DNA from: Timema cristinae
Lineage: Eukaryota; Arthropoda; Insecta; Phasmatodea; Timematidae
Direction of reading: 5' to 3'
NCBI GenBank assembly: GCA_039000515.1
Contig: JBCFYV010000012.1
Span: 125,618,132 to 125,682,131, forward strand
Length of the DNA stretch: 64,000 bases
The translations under genes and the position numbers were made by a program. Positions within the stretch are counted from its first letter, which is position 1. Every line of letters starts with the position of its first letter. Below are positions 43,733 through 54,900 of this stretch, in pieces. The notes under the pieces were generated by a model. It searched no databases, was not told the DNA's origin, and was given only the letters and a program-made list of their open reading frames with translations.

Positions 43733-44038
43733 TATGGCTAGGGGTAAGGTGTCAGACTTCTGTGTTGGGGGTCCGGGGTTCAATCCTCTGTCACGGCACA
43801 GATTTATCTGATTACCAAACCCTTCCTTCACCTCTGACAAGACATCTTGTGAATGTGGGGAATGCTAGGCCTCCACCGTGGTTCGGATCCCACGTTAAAC
43901 TGTAGGTCCTCCATTTCATCTCACAATCACCCTACCATTATACATTAGCGTAAGTGCGCATAGCCCGAACGGGTAGTAAGACGCGGTGCTAATAATAATA
44001 ATAATAATAATAATAATGATAACAACAACAACAACAAC
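43733..44038 (+). mobile_element. SINE-2, full length
   Basis: Head GGCTAGGGGTAAGGTGTCAG, B-box GGGGTTCAATCCTC, body CTCTGACAAGACATCTTGTG and CTAGGCCTCCACCGTGG, 3' end CCCGAACGGGTAGTAAGACG. The tail is (AAT)n passing into (AAC)n. Best + strand copy of SINE-2. Confidence 0.78.
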
Positions 44039-45570
44039 AGATAGACAGAGACTTTATTAATCTCCCTCCCGGCAGGAAGACTCCAACAGGACATCCCCGC
44101 GGATAAACGAAACTGTCCGAGTTGTAGATTATTTAAAAATATACAATACGGCTCACCGCAAAAACTTTCTCGCTTCTTTCTTCAAACTATATTTATAGCT
44201 CGTAAGATAGGTGAAACGATATAATATACATTGTTACATAAATAAACTGAAAACAAACAAACATAACATTTCACCAAAGAGCATATATTAAATAATATAC
44301 ACTGTTACTGAAACATATTATTTGTTCTGCGCATTCTTAACTCTGTATTTCCCAAAGCTCCGTTAAAAAATAAAATTTGTCTATAACTAGAAAAATATTG
44401 ATTTTATAAAATTTACTTGAAAAAAAAGGGTTGTTTATTCTTAATATTCTTAGTAGTATTCTTAAGAGTTGCGGAAATATTATCAAAATTGGAAATTTAC
44501 ACGTTTGTAAAGTTTCTTCAAAGTCATTTCCATGGAAAAGTAAATGCGCATTTTTTGTTGTTGTTGTGATGTTAGATTAAATATCTAGATCCAAAACCCC
44601 CTTTGTGGAACGTTACTACAACCCCAGATAACAAGTTTTACTCGGTGGAACGTTTACTACAACCCCAGATAACAAGTTTTTACTCTGATACGTGGAGTGG
44701 TTTCGGCTCTATTCCCAGTAATAGTCAGACATTACTTCAAAAAAACCCAACAAAAACACTTTTTTGGAGTTCAGGGGCTCATTAAACGCAGACATCCATC
44801 AAAATATCCAATCTGATTGTTTTTTAGATCATAATACTTTCTTTAACTTTGGGGTTGCGAGAAAAAACACATTTAAAAAACTACTTGAAAATAACATTGA
44901 AAAATGTTGTGACTACTTAATACTATTTTTAGATATATTTATAAATTAATTGTTTTTTTAATAATGTTGTCTTTAATACTCTCCAAATAAAACGTAAATA
45001 CATTATCATGGGAGCAATTATCTTGACTTGCCGTGACGTCACAGATAGGAGGGCTTTCTAGGTGACGGATATATTTCCAACCATAAGTTGCGCTTAGGTT
45101 AGTTAATATTGATGTTAATTTGAACAGAACACGAGTTTGGTGTTCACTGGAATGAACATGGAACTATTTTCTACGACCCTATGTTGCTACAGCAATGGGA
45201 CACAAGTATATAATAGTTGTATTAATATGTTTTGGTTATTTCAATTATTTCTAAAAATACCAATTACACATTAAGCCTTAAGGTAGTATTACTAGAAGCT
45301 TTTGATAGTTATTTTGATTAACTATATATAGTTTTAAGAAGCGAATACAAATTATTTCTACAAGAGTTCACATTAGTGACTTTCAATCAATGTATCCAAT
45401 GAATGAATACTGCGTTTTAAACTACCTCAGGATTGAGGCAGCGTAGCCGGAAGGGTTAGTGGAGGCTAATCACATGCTCGACCAATCCGTTAAGGGTAGT
45501 TGTTATAGCAACCGATGCACGTTGCCAGATTTCTTTACAGTCACTGACTGAGTATCCCTGCACAGTAGTA
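44039..45570. other. Non-coding stretch; possible LINE 3' end at its left
   Basis: The first 60 bp read on the minus strand contain GGGAGATTAATAAAGTCTCT, resembling the 3' terminus of some non-LTR elements; this is weak. A 40-bp tandem duplication lies at 44605-44685 (GTGGAACGTTACTACAACCC unit). The rest is AT-rich with no gene seen. Confidence 0.4.
44605..44685. repeat. 40-bp tandem duplication
   Basis: Two copies of a unit starting GTGGAACGTTACTACAACCC and ending ACAAGTTTTACTC. The second copy differs by two single-base insertions. Confidence 0.8.
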
Positions 45571-46500
45571 ACCCTCAAACTCCCACTATTTGGCAACTAT
45601 GCTCCCCAGCCTCCTCACCACGCAAACCCGCTATCTGGCAACTATGCTCCCTAACCTCCTCACCACGCAAACCCCGCTATCTGGCAACTATGCTCCCTAA
45701 CCTACTCACCACGCAAACCCCGCTGACACAATTATGATCCCAGCTACTACCACGCAAACCCGCTGACACAATTATAATCCCAGCCTCCTCACCACGCAAA
45801 CCCCGCTATCTGGCACTATGCTCCCTAACCTACTCACCACGCAAACCCCGCTGACACAATTATGATCCCAGCCTCCTCACCACGCAAACCCGCTATCTGG
45901 CAACTATGCTCCCAGCCTACCCACCACGTAAACCCGCTATCTGGCAACTATGCTCCCAGCCTACTCACCACGCAAACCCCGCTATCTGGCAACTATGCTC
46001 CCCAGCCTACCCACCACGCAAACCCCGCTATCTGGCAACTATGCTCCCCAGCCTACTCACCACGCAAACCCTGCTACTGGCAACTATGCTCCCCAGCCTC
46101 CCACACGTAAACACCGCATCTGGCAACTATGCTCCCAGCCTACCCCACGTAAACACCGCTATTGGCAACTTGCTCCCCAGCCTACTCACCACGCAAACCC
46201 GCTATCTGGCAACTATGCTCCCCAGCCTACCCACCACGTAAACACCGCTATCTGGCAACTATGCTCCCCAGCCTACTCACCACGCAAACCCCGCTATCTG
46301 GCAACTATGCTCCCCAGCCTACCCACCACGTAAACACCGCTATCTGGCAACTATGCTCCCCAGCCTACCCACCACGTAAACACCACTATCTGGCAACTAT
46401 GCTCCCCAGCCTACTCACCACGCAAACCCCGCTATCTGGCAACTATGCTCCCCAGCCTACCCACCACGCAAACCCCGCTAACTGCCAACTATGCTCCCTA
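45571..46500. repeat. Minisatellite, about 46 bp, 20 copies
   Basis: Unit CGCTATCTGGCAACTATGCT, then CCCCAGCCTACTCACCACGC, then AAACCC. Within 45721-45870 an alternative unit GCTGACACAATTATGATCCC appears three times. Indels are frequent near 46060-46180. The overlapping Pro-rich frames are shadows. Confidence 0.94.
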
Positions 46501-46711
46501 GTTAAATGGAAAGAAGCAAAATTACAGAATTTATCTCAAGTCAAATTTTAGGAGTCCATCAATAGTGCTAGTTTTTTGTACCAGCAGCATGTTATGAAAA
46601 GTAAAGCTTCAAATATCCTTAATAATTTTCAAAAGGTAGGTGTATTTAAGTCAATACCTTTTCCCTTCTGATAAAATAGTATATATATGTATATAAATGC
46701 AACTAATATAC
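46501..46711. other. Short non-coding spacer
   Basis: AT-rich sequence with no recognised feature. Confidence 0.5.
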
Positions 46712-46870
46712 ACCCGCTACGGTGGCTGCATTTATCTCAGTAGACTATATGGCCGATGTTGGGGAGATTGGGATTCGATTACCAGCTCAGATCTTCTGAA
46801 GGTTGCTTTTCCTAAATGGTTTCCCACTCTCCTTCCATGCAAATGCGGGTTGATCCTTTAAAATTCTACG
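46712..46870 (+). mobile_element. SINE-1, left arm of an inverted pair
   Basis: ACGGTGGCTGCATTTATCTC (A-box region), GGATTCGATTACCAGC (B-box region), CTAAATGGTTTCCCACTCTC and ATGCAAATGCGGGTTGATCC. 3'-truncated. Confidence 0.6.
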
Positions 46871-46939
46871 TATTTTAGTATACATTTTGTAGAGTGGTAT
46901 AGTAAAATTGTAGTTACTCTAGTAATTTTTTATTATATT

Positions 46940-47097
46940 TATATACTGGAGTGGAAATGAGGAAGTCAGAATGCTAGAGGTAATCTACCCTCATTAACGT
47001 GGCTAGAGAATATTAAACCATTTATGAAAATCCACTTTGAGTACACCCTACAGGTATTCGATCCCCGATCTCAGCTTCATTGGCAATCTAGTCTTTT
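46940..47097 (-). mobile_element. SINE-1, right arm of an inverted pair, diverged
   Basis: Minus-strand reading: GACTAGATTGCCAATGAAGC, GGGGATCGAATACCTG (B-box), GGGTGTACTCA, ATAAATGGTTTAATATTCTC. The order follows the 62.05 kb copy (GACTAGACTGCCGATGATGA, then GGGTACTAAG and CTAAATGGTTTCTCAC). It faces the copy at 46.7 kb. Confidence 0.5.
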
Positions 47098-48997
47098 TTG
47101 AGAGTGAAGCCAGGGTCCAGGATCGATGTTGGAACGAAACATAAGTTTAGGTATTGATAAGTTAACTAAAGTAAAATTGTAGGTTAATCCAAAATATAAT
47201 TTAGAATTGTTAAATAGCTGTCTATAAGATAATATGGCTATCAAAAAAGTGCACCATATTAAAAATATGTCTTCCCCAGCATCGAATGTGGGCACTTTAA
47301 CATCATCCCGTAGCGCCACTATAGAAAGGGCCATCCTAGTCAGCACATAGTAGTGCCACACCATCTGGCTCTTACTCAGATCTCAAACCTGACATCCATA
47401 TCACAAATATAGCACAGGTTTACCCTCATGAACCTGAGGAATTAGAGCTTGACGTCTTTATGTCTCTACTCTCTGAAATAATTTATAATCAGGGTTTAAA
47501 ATGGATTTTAAAAAGTATTAAATCTGGAGCCCTCCTTTAGTATCACCAAACTTCCCTATGAAATAATGACATTCATTCTTGGTGAGAAAAGTTACGTAAC
47601 ACAGGTTGGGGAGGGGGGGCTAGGTTAAATGTTTACATGGTGTTACATGGAGGAGGGGGTCTAAAAAGGTAAGAAAAAAGCTTTTATGGTTTATGGGCCT
47701 TTTTGGTTTATGACCTCATCGAGTTTCGAAGAAGGACTTACAACGTGGTCCTAGAAGCTGTCATGTTTATTGTAGTTAAGGTATGTTAGGGGGTTGGAGT
47801 ATACCAGAATTTTCTTGAATGTGAATTTAATAACCTTAACATCTTTAACGATGAAAAAGAGAGAGGGTGGGATGCGGAAGAGTTATTTAACGTTGGGGCT
47901 CGAAGCCTTTAGTGAGCACCCAACGAGGAGGGAAAAAACAGAATTGCCTTACCATTCGTAGTTAAATTAACTTTATAGGTGCTAGTTCACAAAGGTATTA
48001 GTCTCTCAATTGTTACTAGGAATGGACTGTAATCCATTAAATATTTTGAAATTGTTGAATAATGATATTACCATCCATCGTCTGTAGAATTTTCCTTTGT
48101 GTTTAAAATACCTCAGGCTTAACCACAACATTAGTGATGGAGGATGATTGAAATTGTTGAATCAAAACTAATGAAGGATTACTAACTTTCATCTATCAAT
48201 TTTACCCTTTGTGTAAAAAAGATTCCAAATTTTCTTTGAAATAACTCAAGTCTAATGGCCATGATAATTCAGTCTAATGATTTCCCCGCATCGGTCAGAA
48301 GGGAGAAAGAGATAAGGTGTTCAGGTGCTCGCCATAGCCAGTGAGCTAAGGATGACGAGATCTGACTGGTCGAGTGAGGAGGGTTCACATCTGGGGGGAA
48401 GAGGGTGGGAGTAGAAGGGCAGTGTGACAAGGGGTGACAGTTGGGAAGATGTCAAGTTATAGCGAGGAGATTCGTAGGAGTAAGGGTGTAGTATTATGAG
48501 GGGTATATTGGGAGGTGAAAAGAGTAAGATGCAACACGCCATGCACGGAGCATAAGGTCTTCTTGTATCGTAGTATCAGCATCTCGCTTAGAGAGAGTTC
48601 TTTATGCATTGACTCTTATGAGACCATGCTGGTGCACTTATCATTTTCTATGTGTACTAGTGTGCCTGTTTTACAAATACTACGTTTAGTGCCAGAACTA
48701 TAGAGTGAGTAATTTAATACTAATGCTGCTACTACTACTACTACTACTAATAATAATAATAATAATAATAGTTTTATCAAAATAAAATTTAAATAGTTGA
48801 TATTTTTAAGTTTGCACCCGCTTTGTATTTTAATATACGAGTGTAAACCGGCTGTAGTTTTTGATTAAATTAAATATAAGCCACAACTTCCTCTACAATT
48901 CTTGTAAGATGACAGGACTCAATACTTCAGTTTAAGAGCTTGAGCACTTAGAGGATTGATGAAAAACCGTTCATAACGAACACTCCACAATCAACCG
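47098..48997. other. Non-coding stretch
   Basis: No supported gene over 1.9 kb. A purine-rich patch at 48.3-48.5 kb gives short frames on both strands that match nothing I recognise. (CTA)n/(ATA)n microsatellite at 48728-48770. Confidence 0.45.
47590..47670 (+). repeat. GTWACGTAAC / G-tract dispersed motif, third copy
   Basis: GTTACGTAACACAGGTTGGG, then a G run, then CTAGGTTAAATG, then TGTTACATGGAGGAGGGGG. Closest to the copy at 2.2 kb. Confidence 0.4.
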
Positions 48998-51900
48998 GTA
49001 GTTCTGTGAAGAGTAGACCTCCCTCCATGTTATTATATTTACTACAGTCTTACTAGTAGTTCTGTGAAGAGTAGACCTCCCTCCATGTTACTATCGTTAC
49101 TACAGTCTTACTAGTAGTTCTGTGAACGGTAGACCTCCCTCCATGTTATTATAGTTACTACAGTCTTACTAGTAGTTCTGTAAACAGTAGACCTCCCTCC
49201 ATGTTATTATCATTACTACAGTCTTACTAGTAGTTCTGTGAACAGTAGACCTCCCTCCATGTTATTATCGTTACTACAGTCTTACTAGTAGTTCTGTAAA
49301 CAGTAGACCTCCCTCCATGTTATTATCGTTACTACAGTCTTACTAGTAGTCCTGTGAACAGTAGACCTCCCTCCATGTTACTATCGTTACTACAGTCTTA
49401 CTAGTAGTCCTGTGAACAGTAGACCTCCCTCCATGTTATTATAGCTACTAAAGTCTTACTAGTAGTTCTGTGAACAGTAGACCTCCCTCCATGTTATTAT
49501 AGTTAATACAGTCTTACTAGTAGCTCTGTGAACAGTAGACCTCACTCCATGTTACTATCGTTACTACAGTCTTACTAGTAGTTCTGTAAACAGTAGACCT
49601 CCCTCCATGTTATTATCGTTACTACAGTCTTACTAGTAGTTCTGTGAACAGTAGACCTCCCTCCATGTTATTATCGTTACTACAGTCTTACTAGTAGTCC
49701 TGTGAACAGTAGACCTCCCTCCATGTTATTATAGCTACTAAAGTCTTACTAGTAGTTCTGTGAACAGTAGACCTCCCTCCATGTTATTATAGTTATACAG
49801 TCTTACTATAGTCTCTGTGAACAGTAGACCTCCCTCCATGTTATTATCATTACTACAGTCTTACTAGTAGTTCTGTGAACAGTAGACCTCCCTCCATGTT
49901 ATTATCGTTACTACAGTCTTACTAGTAGTTCTGTGAACAGTAGACCTCCCTCCATGTTATTATCGTTACTACAGTCTTACTAGTAGTTCTGTAAACAGTA
50001 GACCTCCCTCCATGTTATTATCGTTACTACAGTCTTACTAGTAGTCCTGTGAAAAGTAGACCTCCCTCCATGTTACTATCGTTACTACAGTCTTACTAGT
50101 AGTCCTGTGAACAGTAGACCTCCCTCCATGTTATTATAGCTACTAAAGTCTTACTAGTAGTTTCTGTGAACAGTAGACCTCCCTCCATGTTATTATCGTT
50201 ACTACAGTCTTACTAGTAGTTCTGTGAACAGTAGACCTCCCTCCATGTTATTATCGTTACTACAGTCTTACTAGTAGTCCTGTGAACAGTAGACCTCCCT
50301 CCATGTTATTATAGCTACTAAAGTCTTACTAGTAGTTCTGTGAACAGTAGACCTCCCTCCATGTTATTATAGTTAATACAGTCTTACTAGTAGCTCTGTG
50401 AACAGTAGACCTCACTCCATGTTACTATCGTTACTACAGTCTTACTAGTAGTTCTGTAAACAGTAGACCTCCCTCCATGTTATTATCGTTACTACAGTCT
50501 TACTAGTAGTCCTGTGAACAGTAGACCTCCCTCCATGTTACTATCGTTACTACAGTCTTACTAGTAGTTCTGTGAACAGTAGACCTCCCTCCATGTTATT
50601 ATCGTTACTACAGTCTTACTAGTAGTCCTGTGAACAGTAGACCTCCCTCCATGTTATTATAGCTACTAAAGTCTTTACTAGTAGTTCTGTGAACAGTAGA
50701 CCTCCCTCCATGTTATTATAGTTAATACAGTCTTACTAGTAGCTCTGTGAACAGTAGACCTCACTCCATGTTATTATCGTTACTACAATCTTACTAGGAG
50801 TTCTGTGAACAGTAGACCTCACTCCATGTTATTATCGTTAATACAGTCTTACTAGTAGTTCTGTGAACAGTAGACCTCACTCCATGTTACTATCGTTACT
50901 ACAGTCTTACTAGTAGTTCTGTAAACAGTAGACCTCCCTCCATGTTATTATCATTACTACAGTCTTACTAGTAGTTCTGTGAACAGTAGACCTCCCTCCA
51001 TGTTATTATCGTTACTACAGTCTTACTAGTAGTTCTGTGAACAGTAGACCTCCCTCCATGTTATTATCGTTAATACAGTCTTACTAGGAGTTCTGTGAAC
51101 AGTAGACCTCACTCCATGTTATTATCGTTACTACAGTCTTACTAGTAGTTCTGTGAACAGTAGACCTCCCTCCGTGTTATTATCGTTACTACAGTCTTAC
51201 TAGTAGTTCTGTGAACAGTAGACCTCCCTCCGTGTTATTATCGTTACTACAGTCTTACTAGTAGTTCTGTGAACAGTAGACCTCCCTCCATGTTATTATC
51301 GTTACTACAGTCTTACTAGTAGTTCTGTGAACAGTAGACCACCCTCCATGTTATTATCGTTACTACAGTCTTACTAGTAGTTCTGTGAACAGTAGACCTC
51401 CCTCCATGTTATTATCGTTACTACAGTCTTACTAGTAGTTCTGTGAACAGTAGACCTCCCTCCATGTTATTATCGTTACTACAGTCTTACTAGTAGTTCT
51501 GTGAACAGTAGACCTCCCTCCATGTTATTATCGTTACTACAGTCTTGCTAGTAGTTCTGTGAACAGTAGACCTCCCTCCGTGTTATTATCGTTACTACAG
51601 TCTTACTAGTAGTTCTGTGAACAGTAGACCTCCTCCATGTTATTATCGTTACTACAGTCTTACTAGTAGTTCTGTGAACAATAGACCTCCCTCCATGTTA
51701 TTATTGTTACTACAGTCTTACTAGTAGTTCTGTGAACAGTAGAACTCTTTTCATGATATTATCGTTACTACAGTCTTACTAGTAGTTCTGTGAACAGTAG
51801 ACCTCCCTCCATGTTATTATCGTTACTACAGTCTTACTAGTAGTTCTGTGAACAGTAGACCTCCTTCCGTGTTATTATCGTTACTACAGTCTTACTAGTA

Positions 51901-54900
51901 GTTCTGTGAACAGTAGACCTCCCTTCATGTTATTATCGTTACTACAGTCTTACTAGTAGTTCTGTGAACAGTAGACCTCCCTCCATGTTATTATAGTTAC
52001 TACAGTCTTACTAGTAGTTCTGTGAACAGTAAACCTCCCTCCATGTTATTATCGTTACTACAGTCATACTAGTAGTTCTGTGAACAGTAGACCTCCCTCC
52101 GTGTTATTATCGTTACTACAGTCTTACTAGTAGTTCTGTGAACAATAGACCTCCCTCCATGTTATTATTGTTACTACAGTCTTACTAGTAGTTCTGTGAA
52201 CAGTAGACCTCCCTCCATGTTATTATTGTTACTACAGTCTTACTAGTAGTTCTGTGAACAGTAGACCTCCCTCCATGTTATTATAGCTACTAAAGTCTTA
52301 CTAGTAGTTCTGTGAACAGTAGACCTCCCTCCATGTTATTATAGTTAATACAGTCTTACTAGTAGCTCTGTGAACAGTAGACCTTACTCCATGTTATTAT
52401 CGTTACTACAGTCTTACTAGGAGTTCTGTGAACAGTAGACCTCACTCCATGTTATTATCGTTAATACAGTCTTACTAGTAGTTCTGTGAACAGTAGACCT
52501 CACTCCATGTTACTATCGTTACTACAGTCTTACTAGTAGTTCTGTAAACAGTAGACCTCCCTCCATGTTATTATCATTACTACAGTCTTACTAGTAGTTC
52601 TGTGAACAGTAGACCTCCCTCCATGTTATTATCGTTAATACAGTCTTACTAGGAGTTCTGTGAACAGTAGACCTCACTCCATGTTATTATCGTTACTACA
52701 GTCTTACTAGGAGTTCTGTGAACAGTAGACCTCCCTCCATGTTATTATCGTTACTACAGTCTTACTAGGAGTTCTGTGAACAGTAGACCTCCCTCCATGT
52801 TATTATCGTTAATACAGTCTTACTAGGAGTTCTGTGAACAGTAGACCTAACTCCATGTTATTATCGTTACTACAGTCTTACTAGTAGTTCTGTGAACAAT
52901 AGACCTCCCTCCGTGTTATTATCGTTACTACAGTCTTACTAGTAGTTCTGTGAACAGTAGACCTCCCTCCGTGTTATTATCGTTACTACAGTCTTACTAG
53001 TAGTTCTGTGAACAGTAGACCTCCCTCCATGTTATTATCGTTACTACAGTCTTACTAGTAGTTCTGTGAACATTAGACCTCCCTCCATGTTATTATCGTT
53101 ACTACAGTCTTACTAGTAGTTCTGTGAACAGTAGACCTCCCTCCATGTTATTATCGTTACTACAGTCTTACTAGTAGTTCTGTGAACAGTAGACCTCCCT
53201 CCGTGTTATTATCGTTACTACAGTCTTACTAGTAGTTCTGTGAACAGTAGACCTCCCTCCATGTTATTATCGTTACTACAGTCTTACTAGTAGTTCTGTG
53301 AACAGTAGACCACCCCTCCATGTTATTATCGTTACTACAGTCTTACTAGTAGTTCTGTGAACAGTAGACCTCCCTCCATGTTATTATCGTTACTACAGTC
53401 TTACTAGTAGTTCTGTGAACAGTAGACCTCCCTCCATGTTATTATCGTTACTACAGTCTTACTAGTAGTTCTGTGAACAGTAGACCTCCCTCCGTGTTAT
53501 TATCGTTACTACAGTCTTACTAGTAGTTCTGTGAACAGTAGACCTCCCTCCGTGTTATTATCGTTACTACAGTCTTACTAGTAGTTCTGTGAACAGTAGA
53601 CCTCCCTCCATGTTATTATCGTTACTACAGTCTTACTAGTAGTTCTGTGAACAATAGACCTCCCTCCATGTTATTATCGTTACTACAGTCTTACTAGTAG
53701 TTCTGTGAACAGTAGACCTCCCTCCGTGTTATTATCGTTTACTACAGTCTTACTAGTAGTTCTGTGAACAGTAGACCTCCCTCCGTGTTATTATCGTTAA
53801 TACAGTCTTACTAGTAGTTCTGTGAACAGTAGACCTCCCTCCATGTTATTATTGTTACTACAGTCTTACTAGTAGTTCTGTGAACAGTAGACCTCCCTCC
53901 ATGTTATTATAGTTACTACAGTCTTACTAGTAGTTCTGTGAACAGTAAACCTCCCTCCGTGTTATTATCGTTACTACAGTCTTACTAGTAGTTCTGTGAA
54001 CAGTAGACCTCCCTCCGTGTTATTATCGTTACTACAGTCTTACTAGTAGTTCTGTGAAACAATAGACCTCCCTCCATGTTATTATTGTTACTACAGTCTT
54101 ACTAGTAGTTTCTGTGAACAGTAGACCTCCCTCCATGTTATTATTGTTACTACAGTCTTACTAGTAGTTCTGTGAACAGTAGACCTCCCTCCATGTTATT
54201 ATCGTTACTACAGTCTTACTAGTAGTTCTGTGAACAGTAGACCTCCCTCCATGTTATTATCGTTACTACAGTCTTACTAGTAGTTCTGTGAAAAGTAGAC
54301 CTCCCTCCATGTTATTATCGTTACTACAGTCTTACTAGTAGTTCTGTGAACAGTAGACCTCCCTCCATGTTATTATAGTTACTACATTCTTACTAGTAGT
54401 TCTGTGAAAAGTAGACCTCCTCCATGTTATTATCGTTACTACAGTCTTACTAGTAGTTCTGTGAACAGTAGACCTCCCTCCATGTTATTATCGTTACTAC
54501 AGTCTTACTAGTAGTTCTGTGAAAAGTAGACCTCCCTCCATGTTATTATCGTTACTACAGTCTTACTAGTAGTTCTGTGAACAGTAGACCTCCCTCCATG
54601 TTATTATCGTTACTACAGTCTTACTAGTAGTTCTGTGAAAAGTAGACCTCCCTCCATGTTATTATCGTTACTACAGTCTTACTAGTAGTTCTGTGAACAG
54701 TAGACCTCCCTCCATGTTATTATCGTTACTACAGTCTTACTTGTAGTTCTGTGAACAGTAGACCTCCCTCCATGTTATTATCGTTACTACAGTCTTACTA
54801 GTAGTTCTGTGAAAAGTAGACCTCCCTCCATGTTATTATCGTTACTACAGTCTTACTTGTAGTTCTGTGAACAGTAGACCTCCCTCCATGTTATTATCGT

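Noticed and set aside
45862..46551. Three overlapping Pro-rich frames of 82-129 codons
   Set aside because: They are different frames of the 46-bp array and shift with each indel.
48321..48703. Small coding gene on either strand
   Set aside because: Frames of 62-73 codons come from purine-biased sequence without domains, conserved motifs or splice signals.
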